Of a stretch of 64,000 nt of DNA, positions 31,855 to 42,720 are shown one piece after another (the first letter of the stretch is position 1; each line of letters starts with the position of its first letter). This DNA is from Peromyscus leucopus (taxonomy: Eukaryota > Chordata > Mammalia > Rodentia > Cricetidae), in the NCBI RefSeq assembly GCF_004664715.2, contig NC_051069.1, forward strand, positions 10,546,001 through 10,610,000. The letters run 5' to 3'. Position numbers and translations under genes: made by a program. The notes beneath the pieces were generated by a model. That model saw nothing but the letters and a program-made list of their open reading frames with translations, was not told where the DNA came from and made no database searches.

Positions 31855-31975
31855 TGAGACAGGGTTTCTCTGTGTAGCACTGGCTGTCCTGGATCTCGCT
31901 CTGCAGACCAGGCTGGCCTCGAACTCACAGAGATCCGCCTGCCTCTGCCTCCCGAGTGCTGGGATTAAAGGCCTG
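31855..31975 (-). mobile_element. B1 SINE
   Basis: TGAGACAGGGTTTCTCTGTG, GGCTGGCCTCGAACTCACAG and GTGCTGGGATTAAAGGCCTGGC. Confidence 0.92.
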
Positions 31976-32279
31976 GCTGCCTACTTTCTGGACTTTCTTT
32001 TTCTTATTGATTTGGATCATTTAAGAATTCTGGGGTAGCTCTGAGTAGACAGACACTTCATGACATTTCCATATGACCTGAAGGGAAAGCTGTGGCTTTG
32101 ACCGCTTGGCAGCCCTCAGCCATGCTTTTCCCAACCCGTCACTGGGAAGAATGCGTTTGCCAGTTATGTTGGTACTATTGATTCTTATCTTAATTGTGAT
32201 GTAACCGATCAATGAAATTTGTTGTGATTTGATTTATGGTCTCGCACACAATGAATTCTTGGAAATATCGCATAAGAGC

Positions 32280-32430
32280 AAGGTGTGGTGGCACTCTCCT
32301 TTAATCCGAGCAGAGGCAGAGGCAGGCGGATCTCTGTGAGTTCCAGGTCAGCCTGGGCTACAGAGTGAGCTCCAGGCCAGTCAGAGCTACACAGTAAGAC
32401 CCGGCCTCCAACAAACAAAACAAACAAATA
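32280..32430 (+). mobile_element. B1 SINE
   Basis: AGCAAGGTGTGGTGGCACTCTCC to CTACACAGTAAGACCCGGCC, then CAAACAAAACAAAC. Diverged. Confidence 0.75.
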
Positions 32431-32569
32431 AATCTTACACATGTGACATGGAAGACGCACTTTGCAAATGGCTGTGGCAGGTCTCCAGATGTGTGTTATG
32501 ATTTGAATAACGGGAAACACCCCCCCCCCACACAGGCTCAGGTGTGGTCTTTAGCTCTTAGTTGGTTCC

Positions 32570-32748
32570 AAAAAAAATTTTTTTAATTCATTTTGTACAC
32601 AGTGTTCTGCCTGCATCCCTGCAGGCCAGAAGAGGGCACCAGATCTCATTACAGATGGTTGTGAGCCACCATGTGGTTGCTGGGAATTGAACTCAGGACC
32701 TCTAGAAGAGCAGCCAGTGCTCTTAACCTCTGAACCATCTCTCCAGCC
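32570..32748 (-). mobile_element. B2/B3 SINE
   Basis: GTACACAGTGTTCTGCCTGCATCC, GGCCAGAAGAGGGCACCAGATC and TCTGAACCATCTCTCCAGCCC. Close to the copy at 44220. Confidence 0.92.
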
Positions 32749-32789
32749 CTGGTTCCTAATTGTTATGGTGGTATTTCAGGAAGTGCTAG

Positions 32790-33055
32790 AAACTTCACTC
32801 TAGTTAGTTAGTTGGAGGAAGTGGTCTAAAGGGGAGGTGTTCTTGACCTTGCCCTGGCCCTTCCTATCTGTTCCCATGAAGTGGGTGCCTCTGCCCTCTG
32901 TATCACGATGCTCTCTCGGCCTTAGCAGAGGCCCATGGCAGTGAGGCCAAGGGACTATGGGTTGAGACCCCTGAAACAAACCATGAGCCGAAATGAGTCT
33001 CTCCTTCTGCAACTGCTTCTTTCCATTGCCTGCCACAGTGACAAAAAGTGAGTGA
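32790..33055 (+). mobile_element. Possible rodent LTR/MaLR-like relic
   Basis: The run GGTTGAGACCCCTGAAACAAACCATGAGCCGAAATGAGTCTC, then CTGCCACAGTGACAAAAAGTGAGTGAC, resembles a rodent interspersed repeat end I cannot name with confidence. Confidence 0.3.
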
Positions 33056-33638
33056 CACCAGTGTGCTCCGTGTCAATGTGTTACACTGTTCAGATCTGTG
33101 TCCCTTACTGATCCGTGGTCCATTCGCTCTGCTGACTAGAGCTGAATTGTTAAAATCCCCCCATCGCAATTCTGGATCCACCTTTGCGCTCCTGTCCACT
33201 CCTCCGATGGACACTGCAAGACCCTCCTGTTTTCCCGGCTCACCGTCGTCGTTGTCACATCAGGAACCTGCTGTATCTGCCGATGACGCGGCTGCAGACC
33301 AGAGAGCGTCGAGTTCTTCTCAGGCCTTCCTGATAATCTGGCTCTTTGTGTTCGTTTTTTAAAGGGCCCCTTCTAGAGAGATGACTCAGTGCCTGTCATT
33401 TGATTCCCATGACAACCCATCCTATAGAGGGTCACCTGGAGCCTCTGGAGGATGCCCGGGATTGTCTAAACGCGTACAGCCTGCAGTGGTGTGGCGAGGA
33501 GTCCATCCCGGCTGTGTCGGACCTGGCTATACCTGTGGCCTCAGAATCACTTGGATGTACCCCCAGGCTGTGAGAGATAATTCCCAAAAAGAAGTTGTCT
33601 CTGCAGAGGCTGAGTCAATGATCATGGAGAGTTTGGAA

Positions 33639-34080
33639 TGTTGCAGGTCCAGAGCCCAATTATAATTTATCTTGAGCTATCATTAGCCCACTAAGTAGCC
33701 ATTCTTTGCTTGCGCCCAAGCCCCATGTCAGACCTAACATCGTGACTACAGATAAAACCTTTTGGAATGTAGCAAGTTAACAAAACCCTAATTTTCTATC
33801 AAGCCAAGGCTGAGTCATCAGATGACATCTGCGGTCCGTAGCTGAGGTCTGTCCCCTAGCTGCCCCCTTAATGTTTACATCAATGTGTTTGAAAAGTGTC
33901 CTGATGTATGATTTCCTTTGTTCTGTTGTTATACAATGTCATGAAACTTCATCCACATTGGAACACGGAAATTTGGGGTAACCTAAATCTATGTTTCTGG
34001 GCCACAGTCACTCCTATTTGGCTGCAGAAAAAAAAATCTCTTATTCCCTTCGAGGTGAGAGCTGTGTCTTTCTGTGTGGA
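33639..34080 (+). mobile_element. LTR, family C
   Basis: Begins TGTTGCAGGTCCAGAGCCC. It shares AAACCTTTTGGAATGTAGC, TTAACAAAACCCTAA, GGGTAACCTAAATCTATG and TCTCTTATTCCCTTCGAGG with the reverse copy at 5705-6178, in the same order. The 3' boundary and target duplication are not resolved. Confidence 0.6.
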
Positions 34081-34084
34081 GGCC

Positions 34085-34760
34085 AATGGCTCCTCTGAGC
34101 TCAGGCTCCTTCATCTGTGCAGTGGGCTGTTGCTAGCTGCTTCACAGGGAGGTCATGCTGGGTCCTGGAGTGTGATAACCCAGAGCATGATGTTTCCGGG
34201 GTGCTGAGTACTTTGAACTAAAGCCATTGCAAAGCCTCAGACCCCGCCTCCAAATAAGGGCCACTCCGATGGCCTCCCATCCTCCTCCTGCGCAATGTGG
34301 GTGACAGAAACAAGAATTCAGACGTGCTGCAAACCAAGCCATAAAACCTGGGAAGGCCACCCATCCCTTTCCCTCTGAGGATCCCCATTCCAGACAGCCT
34401 TGCCCCACCCCGGGGAAAACCAGTCTGAACAGACAGGCTGGCTTTCCCTGTGTGAGCCTTACTTCTAATTCTTTGCCCGATCGCATTTCCACCGTGCCTT
34501 GCTGAACCTAAGCAGAGAGGGAATTTCCCCTACATCTTCGGGTCTTCATTTCTGAAGGTTCCTGAGATTTCTGTCGGCTTCTGTGAAATTGATTTGCTAT
34601 GCTTTGATCTCGTTATCATTTTGATTTATTTCTGTTTTTTGAGAAAGAGTCCCTTTATGTCACCTAGGCTGGCTTAGAACCCCTATGCAGTCTGTGCTGC
34701 GCTGGATGACACCCAAGCACTGCCGTGGTCACCCTGTCTTCTTATGAAGAGAGAGGAGAA
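34085..34760. other. Unique interval
   Basis: No recognised repeats except a weak reverse B1-like remnant near 34635-34740. A reverse open frame (34142-34492) has no recognisable domain and no supporting signals. Confidence 0.35.
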
Positions 34761-34762
34761 GG

Positions 34763-34860
34763 GGCTGGGGATTTAGCTCAGTGGTAGAGCGCTTGCCTAG
34801 CAAGCACAAGGCCCTGGGTTCGGTCCTCAGCTCCAGGAAAAAAAAAAAAAAAAAAAAAAA
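34763..34860 (+). mobile_element. ID element with long poly(A) (young)
   Basis: GGGGCTGGGGATTTAGCTCAGTGGTAGAGCGCTTGCC, then GGTTCGGTCCTCAGCTCC and about 23 A. This is essentially the BC1 master sequence with an intact tail, so a recent insertion. Confidence 0.95.
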
Positions 34861-35237
34861 GAAAACCACGAGGATATAAGGGCAGAAGGTCTAGCAAAGT
34901 GTTGTACCTGCCCGAACCTTCCTTATGCCAGTAAAGTAACTGCTAGCGTTGAGGGCATGCGTCCTCGGGAGCAGGGCTTCATTACAGGTGACAACTGAGT
35001 AGTGATTCCCCTTGCATCATAAGCCAGGGCAGCTGAGGGAAGGATGGCATTGTCTTTGCATAGTCAAGAAGAAAGGAAGTTGAACTCTCCAATATCCACC
35101 CTAGGATATCAGAGGGGAGCCTGCCTACCCAGCTACCCTCTAGCTAAAGCCTTTCTCAAAGTTCTGTGGGGGAGAGCTGAATAGCTCACCCCAGAGTTTT
35201 TCAACATCCTTGAGGAGAGATTAAAAACACATGTACT

Positions 35238-35435
35238 AGCCTGGTGTGGTGGCCCACACCTTTAGTTTCAGCGTTTGGAGCAGAGGCAGGCAGCTCTCCA
35301 TGAGGCCAATCTGTTCTACAAAGTGAGTTCCAGGTCAGCCAAGACCCTGTCTCAAAACAAAAAACAAAAAACAAAAAACAAAAAAAACGAATCAAACCAG
35401 AACACCACCACAACCCCACCACCACCACCACCACC

Positions 35436-35468
<33 letters not shown>
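35238..35468 (+). mobile_element. B1 SINE with complex A-rich tail
   Basis: CTAGCCTGGTGTGGTGGCCCACACC to GTCAGCCAAGACCCTGTCTC, then ACAAAAAAC repeats, (CCA)n and A(31). Confidence 0.8.
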
Positions 35469-35469
<1 letters not shown>

Positions 35470-35479
35470 CAAACCTAAT

Positions 35480-36438
35480 GTACCTGACTCCCATGGGTCA
35501 GCACCCGAGGGGACATCATCCTCTGCTTCACAGTACATTGCTATTGCTTCATATTAAAAAATGGCTTCTGTCCCAGCTTCAGCCTCAGCCTGGCTGCAAA
35601 ATCATAAGCTTTAACTGAAGTCAGCAGAGAGGCGCTTTCCAGGTTATCTTGGACGGAGGTAGATCCCAGTTGGGGGATGCAAGCTGTTCTTTACATCCAA
35701 CTCACAGAATCATCATGCTCTCTGATGTAGTTTGCTGCTCACATGTGTGTCCTTCAAATGAAACACATGAAGGAAACCAGACCCGGATCTAAACCGTAAA
35801 GATGGGAACTCAGAGCTGAAAATCTGCAGGTGGACTCCAGCACCTCCCGGGACCTGTTGGTGTTCTTTGGTGCCCCCTGGCGGGCTATGACAAGCCTGTC
35901 TTGGAAATCAGCATGGGGTCCTAGACTCTGAGGGCACAAGAGAGACTCAGAGATGCCAGGACAGCCGTAGACATAGAGTGCCTGTTAGCATTGTGTAGAA
36001 CAAAGAAAGGAGGAGAGAGGGAGAATAAAGGGGAGATAAGAGGAAGAAGGCACCCAGGCCATTCTAGTGAGCAGCCAAGGCTCCCGGTCAAGCAAAGGCA
36101 CGGACAAGGGAGTTCTTTCAGAATTTGCTGGGAGTGGGGGCACAGCCTGTGATCCCAGCACCAGGAAGTGGAGACAGGAGGGTCATGAGGTCAAGGTCAT
36201 CCTTGGCTCTGTGAGTTAGAGTATCTTCACTAATGTTTATGAAGCTTCTTTTAGAAGCTAAGCCCTGGGACAGGAGATGGTAGGCGACAAGAAGACCCAG
36301 TCCTCTACCCTCATGTAGATTACGGATATTAGTAAAAGAAACATGTATTTGGAATAGGCACAAGAACTAAAAATGGGACAATCCTGGGTTCATCTGTGGT
36401 TCATGAGGAGGTTACTTTTTAAAAGTATTAACATCTAT
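35480..36438. other. Mostly unique interval
   Basis: Only a short B1-like patch is evident (36124-36190, GCTGGGAGTGGGGGCACAGCC). A purine-rich stretch spans 36000-36050. No gene recognised. Confidence 0.4.
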
Positions 36439-36444
36439 CATCTG

Positions 36445-36987
36445 TGTAGGCTTAATTTTTTGTCCTACCAGCCAGCTCCCAAATAACCACACAGAGACTT
36501 ATTATTAATTGCAAATGCTCGGCTGTTAGCTTAGGCTTATCTCTAACTAGTTATAACTTAAATTAACCAATTTTTTTTTTTTTTTTTTTTTTTTTTTGGT
36601 TTTTCGAGACAGGGTTTCTCTGTGTAGCTTTGCGCCTTTCCTGGAACTCACTTGGTAGCCCAGGCTGGCCTCGAACTCACAAAGATCCGCCTGCCTCTGC
36701 CTCCCGAGTGCTGGGATTAAAGGCGTGCGCCACCACCGCCCGGCCACCAATTTTTAATTAATTTACTTGCTGCCACATGGCTCTTGGCTTGTTATCTTAA
36801 CATGTACACACCCTTCTCTCTCTGCATCTGGTGGTCGACTCCACCCTTCTTTATCTCAGAGAGCTCTCTCCAAGTCTGCAAGTCCTGCCTAATCTCTTCC
36901 TGCCTAGCTATTGGGCCATTTAGCTCTTTATTAAACCAATGAGAGCAAAACATCTTCACTGTATACAAAAAGATGTGTTCCATAACA
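36445..36987 (-). mobile_element. Solo LTR, family F, with exact target duplication
   Basis: Starts TGTAGGCTTAATTTTTTGTCC and ends GTTCCATAACA, so it is TGTTATGG...CCTACA when read forward. It is flanked by a perfect 6-bp duplication, CATCTG, at 36439-36444 and 36988-36993. CTCTTTATTAAACC (reverse of the poly(A) signal zone) and GCCTAGCTATTGGGCC match the copies at 46446 and 58431. A young B1 lies inside (36572-36744). Confidence 0.88.
36572..36744 (-). mobile_element. B1 SINE inserted in the family F LTR
   Basis: A T-tract, TTTTTCGAGACAGGGTTTC, TTTGCGCCTTTCCTGGAACTC and GCGTGCGCCACCACCGCCCGGC. LTR words resume on both sides (TTAAATTAACCAAT and CACCAATTTTTAATT), giving the order LTR first, B1 second. 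Confidence 0.94.
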
Positions 36988-37009
36988 CATCTGTCTGTCT
37001 GTCTACCTA

Positions 37010-37150
37010 TCTATCTATTTCTCTGTGTGTAGAGATCAGAGGACAACTTGTGGGAGTCAGTTCTTTCCTACCACCATATGGGGTCCAGGAATCAATCAGG
37101 TCCTCAGGCTTGGTGGCAAGTATCTTACTGGCTAAGCCATCTACTCATCT
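37010..37150 (-). mobile_element. B3-like SINE
   Basis: GTGTGTAGAGATCAGAGGACAACTTGTGG, GGTCCAGGAATCAATCAGGTCC and GGCTAAGCCATCTACTCATC. Confidence 0.65.
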
Positions 37151-37387
37151 CAGAGTTCACCTTTAAAGTGAGATCCAGAAGGTGAGCTATGTTCACTAGA
37201 CTGGGCTGATAGTCTAAAATAGCCCAATAATTGTTCCAGGTACCCTTGCCTTTAGGAAAGAGGACTCTTGAGTTGGAGGCAGGCCTGTCCTGATAGGACT
37301 CTTGTCTCCTGCCCAAAAGGACTTGGAAATCCTTGGATTGCTGAAGGCATTATCTGCTGCTTACACTGGGGTAACATAAGAAATAAT

Positions 37388-37565
37388 TAGCCGGGCGGTG
37401 GTGGCTCACACCTTTAATCCCAGCACTCGGGAGGCAGAGGCAGGCGGATCTCTGTGAGTTCGAGGCCAGCCTGGGCTATCAAGTGAGTCCCAGGAAAGGC
37501 ACAAAGCTACAGAGAGAAACCCTGTCTCGAAAAATAAAAAAAAATAAAAATAAAAAAAAAAAGAA
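37388..37565 (+). mobile_element. B1 SINE (young subfamily)
   Basis: TAGCCGGGCGGTGGTGGCTCACACC to CCCTGTCTCGAAAAATAAAA. The word AAGAAATAATTA occurs before and after (37378 and 37561), a clear target duplication. Confidence 0.94.
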
Positions 37566-37718
37566 ATAATTAAACAGGAAAGTGTTGACTCTAAGGACAG
37601 ACAAATGTGATGGAGGCCAGGGGAGGGGGGGTAAGGAGAAACACTGGCAAGCACCAGAATGCTGGGATGAGCAAAAAGGTGCATGTCTTGGGCTCAGGAG
37701 ATGGGTCTGCCAGTAAGG

Positions 37719-37740
37719 TGTTGTTTGAATCTTAGATGCT

Positions 37741-37785
<45 letters not shown>

Positions 37786-38091
37786 CCCAGGGCCAGATAT
37801 CAGGGTGAAAGCTGAATGATCAGAGAAGCAGAACAGCCAGCCACTAGTTCTTACATCTACGAAATCCTCAGCCTAAAGAGAGAGTTCCTGTGTCCTCACA
37901 CCTTATATACCTTTCTCTGCCCTGCCATATTACTTCCTGGATTAAAGGTGTGTGTGCTTCCCAAGCAAAGGCATGAGATCTCAAGTGCTGGGATTAAAGG
38001 TGTGTGCCACCACTGCCTGACCTCTGTGTCTAATCTAGCGGCTGGCTTTGTCCTCTGATCCTCAGGCAAGTGTACATAATATATCACCACA
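37719..38091 (-). mobile_element. Solo LTR, family A, with exact target duplication
   Basis: Termini TGTTGTTTGAATC and ATATCACCACA, flanked by perfect GTAAGG at 37713-37718 and 38092-38097. It sits inside a B4/ID-like SINE whose halves rejoin across it (GGTCTGCCAGTAAGG with GTAAGGTGCTTGCTGTG). An (ATA)n lies at 37741-37784. Two reverse B1-like segments are internal to the LTR, as in the 8133 copy. Confidence 0.88.
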
Positions 38092-38639
38092 GTAAGGTGC
38101 TTGCTGTGAGAACATGAGGGTCCGAATTTCGATGCCCAGCACCTGTGTAAAAGCCAGGCATGACAGTGTGCACCTGTGAGCCCTGTGTTGGGGAGGTGGT
38201 TTGGACAATCACTGGGTTCAGTGAGAGACTCTGTCCCAAAGATTGATGATCTCTTTGGGCAACTGAGGAAGACATCTGATATCATTCTCCTGCCTTCACA
38301 TGCAGGTGCACACACCAACATTTTAAAAGGTTTTTTAAATTTTATTTTTAATTGTGCGTGTGCGCGCGTGCACGCGCGTCTCTGCTGACCACGGAGCCAT
38401 GTCTCTAGCCCTGGTGCTGTTTCTTGCTACACAGATTGGCTGAGGTGGATAACTGGTGATGATGTATAGCAATTCTTCTGTCTCCCCCAAGCAAGTTCAT
38501 GGAGAGGAAGTTCCTCTGGAGAATGATGGCGTGGGCAATCAGAACGTTTAGTAGAGGAAGGGAGCTTGGCTGGAGCTGGAAGAAAACTGGTCCAGGATGA
38601 AGAACTGCGTGACGCCAAGCGGGCTGTCCTGGTGAGCTT

Positions 38640-38870
38640 CAGTCGACAACTTGATACAGCCTAGAGCTACTGGAGAGGAATGCTTCCGTTGAGGAAATGC
38701 CTAGCTCAGACTGACCTGTGGGCAGGTCTGTGGGGCATTGTCTTGACTGTTAATTGATGTAGAAGTGCCTACTAGCCCACTGTGGGCAGAGCCATTCCCT
38801 GGGCAGGTGGTTATGGGCGCTATAAGATGGTTAGCTGTGGGGAGCAGAGGAAAGTCCTGGGTAAATGAGT
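38640..38870 (+). mobile_element. Rodent middle-repetitive element (same family as 43630)
   Basis: CAACTTGATACAGCCTAGAGC, GGGGCATTGTCTTGACTGTTAATTGATG and GTTATGGGCGCTATAAGATGG. A later piece (CTGACTTCCCTCGATGATGAAC with CTGGAAGTAGAAGCTGAGG, 39418-39470) looks like the distal part after about 500 bases of other sequence. Confidence 0.6.
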
Positions 38871-38874
38871 AAGA

Positions 38875-39400
38875 TCAGAGGAGTACCAAGTGATCGTGTA
38901 TTACTGACATGAGCATAGCTGTGTCAAAGACCCCAGTGCCTCGGAGCCATGGGAATGGCAAAGCCTTTCCCAGGGTCAGGATCAGGGAACTGGCAAAATC
39001 TTCCTCTGGTCCATGGGAGGATGCTGGCACTGTGTACAACTGCAGCTTCCGCCTCTGCAGGAGGGCGGTGGGGGGAGGGAGGGAGGGGGGGAGGTCGATG
39101 AACTGAGGCTGCTTCCCCACAGAGAACTTCCACTTTGACTGGTAGCCCCTCCCCCTGTGTTGCACATAAAAAAAGCACTGAACTTCCGGGCTGTTTTGTA
39201 GCAGCAAGTGCCCTCCGTCAGAGTAAGTATAGTCCACCCCATCCCTCCCTTTATGTACGTGTGTTTCTGTCTCTTTTCTTCATTCTCCCATTGCCCCAGT
39301 TAAGTTCCCAGGACCAAGACATGCTGGAGGCCACGGTTAGTTCAGCATGATCCTGAGAGCAAGTGGGGTTGGGGGATGACGACAGGAAGCAGCTTTGTGG
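38875..39400. other. Segment between two parts of a repeat, with a reverse open frame
   Basis: This 0.5 kb carries no known repeat except a GGGAGG purine tract (39064-39092). A 120-codon reverse open frame spans 38875-39237. I do not recognise the product and there is no supporting splice or promoter signal, so it is recorded as sequence, not as a gene. Confidence 0.2.
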
Positions 39401-39474
39401 TCTGCCTTGAGTGCCCGCCCTGACTTCCCTCGATGATGAACTGCGACCTGGAAGTAGAAGCTGAGGTAAGCTCT

Positions 39475-40535
39475 CTCCTTCCCTAAGCTGCTCCTGGAAC
39501 TCATGTTTGTCCCAGCAACAGGAAGAAGACCTGAATAGGTGGGTAACATGACTGGTTTCCTGCCCTACGGGGGTGTCCCCTAGGGAACAGGAGGAGAGGT
39601 GACAAATTCAAATACAGTCGTGATGACGAGACAAGTGCTGTGTGACAGGCACAAGGATGTTCATTTAGAAGTGTTTCAAGAAGGTCGGAGAAACACAGTG
39701 AGTCGGCGTTCAAGAAATGGTGGAGTTTCCCAGAGGGCATTTGAACAAAGAATTGGAGGCATCACTGGATTTTGATAGCTTTTGTGGGAGGCAGGGGTGG
39801 GGCCGGGGGAGTCCTTTTAGCTTGAAGGCCTGTCAGCCAGTTGGGACACAACAGGGGTGCCTGCCCCAGACTCCGGTCTATTCCAAGTGTGAAGATCCCA
39901 CGTGTGCTCCAGACCTGTGTCTCACTTCCTTTTGTTTTAGCCACTTAACAACACGTGACCAAAAAAAGCAGAGTTGAAGAGACCACGACGTCATGAGCCC
40001 CCGGCTTTACACATGTGTGTAGATCTGTAAGCACTGAATTGACTCACGCGTCTTGACAAGGCATGTGAGGGACAGATCATGATGGTGTCCTTTTATACCA
40101 GCCTTTGTACTTTCCTTAGGGGATTCCGATTGCCCGGATGGCATCCAGCTCTTGCCCATCCCCTTCCAATGCTGGGGCTGGCAGACAGAGTTATCCCTGT
40201 GGCCTCTGCTTCTGTCCTACCCCTCGGACCCCACCAGCTCCCTCTCTGCCCACCGCCCTGCCGTACAAGAGCATCAAAGGGCTGCAGTTCTGGCTACCTT
40301 GTCACCTCCCAGCCACCGTGGACGGAAGGTCCTCTTCAGTTTTTCTGCCTCTGCCTTCTCAAGCACACCGAGAATACCCAAGTCTTCCCCAGATCACACT
40401 AGACTCCCTCCTTCTGCGCTCCTATCTCTCTGGGTCCCAGGTACTCTTCTTAGCCATTCTTCAAGGGACAAGAACGTGAATGGTGAATGTCTTGACTTTT
40501 ATGGCAGGAAGGCTGTACCAAGCTCTCGGAGCCCA
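39475..40535. other. Unique, C-rich interval
   Basis: No SINE signatures. The C-rich part (40120-40450) is open in all three forward frames simultaneously. That is expected from base composition and is not evidence of coding. Confidence 0.35.
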
Positions 40536-40539
40536 CTGG

Positions 40540-41040
40540 GGCTGTGTAATGGGCTCAATTATGTCTCCTCAAAATGTATACACCAAAGCCCTAACCTCCA
40601 GTGCCACAGAATGGAGTCTTTAAGAGAAGCAGCTAAGGTAAAATGTAAAGGTCATGTGGGTGAGCTCTCAATCAACCAATGAGTCCCCTCCCCCATTTCC
40701 CTCCCCCATTCTCCTCCATCTCCTTCCACCCCTCTTTTTGGCCTCCTCCTCTTCTCCTTTTTTTCCTTTGGAGATAGGGTCTCTATTCAAGGCTGCTGTG
40801 TAGCCCAGGCTGGCCTCCAACCTACTCCCTGCTTTAGTCTATTGAGTGTTGGGGTTATAGCCATAAAGAGCCATGCTTGTCTTCAATATGACCAGTGTCC
40901 TTATGACCAGTGTCCTTCAAAGAAGATAAGAGGTGGGGGCTGGAGAGATGGCTCAGTGGTTAAGAGCAGGGAGCCAGTTGCTGTTGTTTAAGCCAGTGGG
41001 TCTGTGGTGGTCTGTTATGGCAACCTGAGCACACTCATAC
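40540..41040 (+). mobile_element. MLT1-like MaLR LTR (ancient), interrupted
   Basis: Ordered MaLR phrases survive: TGGGCTCAATTATGTCTCCTCAAAATG, AAAGCCCTAACCTCCAGTGCC, GACCAGTGTCCTTATGACC, GTTGTTTAAGCCAGTGGGTC and TGTGGTGGTCTGTTATGGC. An old reverse B1 (40765-40885) and a truncated B2 (40938-40975) interrupt it. Confidence 0.65.
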
Positions 41041-41540
41041 ACTGAGAAAGTGAGTCAGTGTCTAACTGCTCTGGATCCCTGTGTAGAAGCGGAATACTTA
41101 ACCTGTAGGATGTGTTTTAAGGGTGAAATGACGCCGTCTGTGAGAGTATCAGGCACACAGGTAGCGAGGCTCCATAGATCTTTCATATGCTAGGTAGGTC
41201 CTCTGTCACTCCTAGTCGAATATTATGTTTTACCGTTCTCAGTTAGTGATGTTTCAAGTCGGTAAAGAGTTTATATGTGGCTATTGGAGTTGTGCTTAAA
41301 CAGCCCAATTAGCAGTTATGAATATGATAAACTCCTATTTCTTTAATGTGTCTAGAAATGAGTCTATTCTGGTCAATTCAGTGGCCAAAAATATCATCTT
41401 GTGTCAGCAGATGTCAAGGGGAGCTCCCTGTGGAGACATGAATTGATGTATGATAGAGTATAATTAGAGTTCTTAAGGATGTTCCTAGCTGAGTTCGCTT
41501 ACTCTATCAACAGCGCTACATCTCCAGCCCTACTGCACAT
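41041..41540. other. Unique AT-leaning interval
   Basis: No repeat family recognised. TTAAACAGCCCAATTAGCAGTTATGAATATG near 41300 has a homeodomain-like look but is isolated. Confidence 0.35.
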
Positions 41541-41544
41541 CACT

Positions 41545-41875
41545 GTGGGTGTGTGTATGTGTGTTTGTAGATATTCATGTGTGTGCATGCTTGTGTGTGT
41601 GGAGGTGCACATGTGTACAGCACTGGCCACCACTGGTCAGTCTCAGTTCTTATCCCTCAGGAGCCGTGCACCTTTATTTTCAAGATAGGCACTGTCATTG
41701 AGACCAGAATCTTGATTAAACCAAGCTAGCCAGCCAGAAAGGCTCCTGTTTCCACCTCCCCAGCGCTGGGGTTCCGAGTGCACGCCACCATTTCCATGTG
41801 GGTCCTGGGGACTGAACTCATGTCCTCCTGCTTGAGCTGGAAGCACTTTGCTGACCGAGTCGTCTCCACAGCCCT
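41545..41875 (-). mobile_element. B3/B4-like SINE remnants
   Basis: TGTGTATGTGTGTTTGTAGATATTC, CCCCAGCGCTGGGGTTCCGAG and GGTCCTGGGGACTGAACTCATG, then GACCGAGTCGTCTCCACAGCCC. Confidence 0.5.
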
Positions 41876-42214
41876 AAAGTCCTTTTTTATAAAACTACCT
41901 TCTATTTGATTTGGTGGCACCTGCCAGAAAATTCCATACAATCTTCAATACATACTTATAGATGGTGAACTCAGTCAGATATCCACAAGTCCTGGGACAG
42001 CAACACACACAGCACGAGACACACAGAAAGTGTGTATCTTAAGTACTTTCCTATTTTCTTGTGGATATCCTGTTGTTCAGAAGTTCAATGAGTTTCTAAT
42101 TGGGCTTACGTTGAGAATCCCTTTGCAATTCCTCCCAGTGGACAGCTCCGTGGGAACTTATGACACACTCGTAGGTCACCAGCTTCATCCCCAGACCTTT
42201 GGTTTACTTGTTTA

Positions 42215-42355
42215 TCAAGACAGGGTTTCTCTGTGTAGCCCTGGGTCTCCTGGAACCCACTCTGTAGACCAGGCTGGCCTTGAACTTAGAGATCTACCTG
42301 CCTCTGCCTCCCAACTGCTGGGATTAAAGGTGTGTGCCACACTACCTGGACTTTT
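42215..42355 (-). mobile_element. B1 SINE
   Basis: CAAGACAGGGTTTCTCTGTG, GGCTGGCCTTGAACTTAGAG and GTGTGTGCCACACTACCTGG. Confidence 0.9.
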
Positions 42356-42489
42356 TTTCAAACTTTGATGAGGTCTCACACTAGGAGTTAAAAATGGCAG
42401 AGTCTCCTGGGCAGAACTAAAAGTATGTCAAGAAACATGTGCTTATAAACCCATCCAGCTACACTCATCCCAGCCATTAAAACCATTCA

Positions 42490-42720
42490 CAGGAGCTGGA
42501 GAGATAGCTCAGTGGTTAAGGACACTGGCTGCTCTTCCAGAGGACCCAAGTCCAGTTCCAAGAAACCCCCACGAAGGCTCACAATCATCTGCAATTCCAG
42601 TTCCAGAATATTTCTCTAATGTTCCTCTCTTTTTGGCTCTCTGTTCTTGTGCTGGCACACCATCAATCACAAGATGGCTCTGCAGTGCAAAAGTAAGCTA
42701 AATACATCTCTTTAAAACAA
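42490..42720 (+). mobile_element. B2 SINE
   Basis: GGAGCTGGAGAGATAGCTCAGTGG, CCAGTTCCAAGAAACCCCC and an A-rich tail (CATCTCTTTAAAACAAAAAC). Confidence 0.8.

Noticed and set aside
31695..31928. Open frames with poly-Ala, poly-Arg or poly-Leu/Ser
   Set aside because: These are translations of the (GCC)n(TCC)n tract in different frames, joined to L1 and B1 sequence.
33958..33963. TTGGAA matching the six bases before the family C LTR start (33633-33638), as a possible target duplication
   Set aside because: The reverse copy at 5705-6178 continues well past the corresponding point (GGCAACCTAAATCTG to CCCTTTGAGG), so the LTR does not end there and the match is coincidental.
40152..40682. A 176-codon forward open frame
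   Set aside because: It runs from a C-rich stretch that is open in all three frames into an ancient MaLR-type LTR. It has no recognisable protein features.
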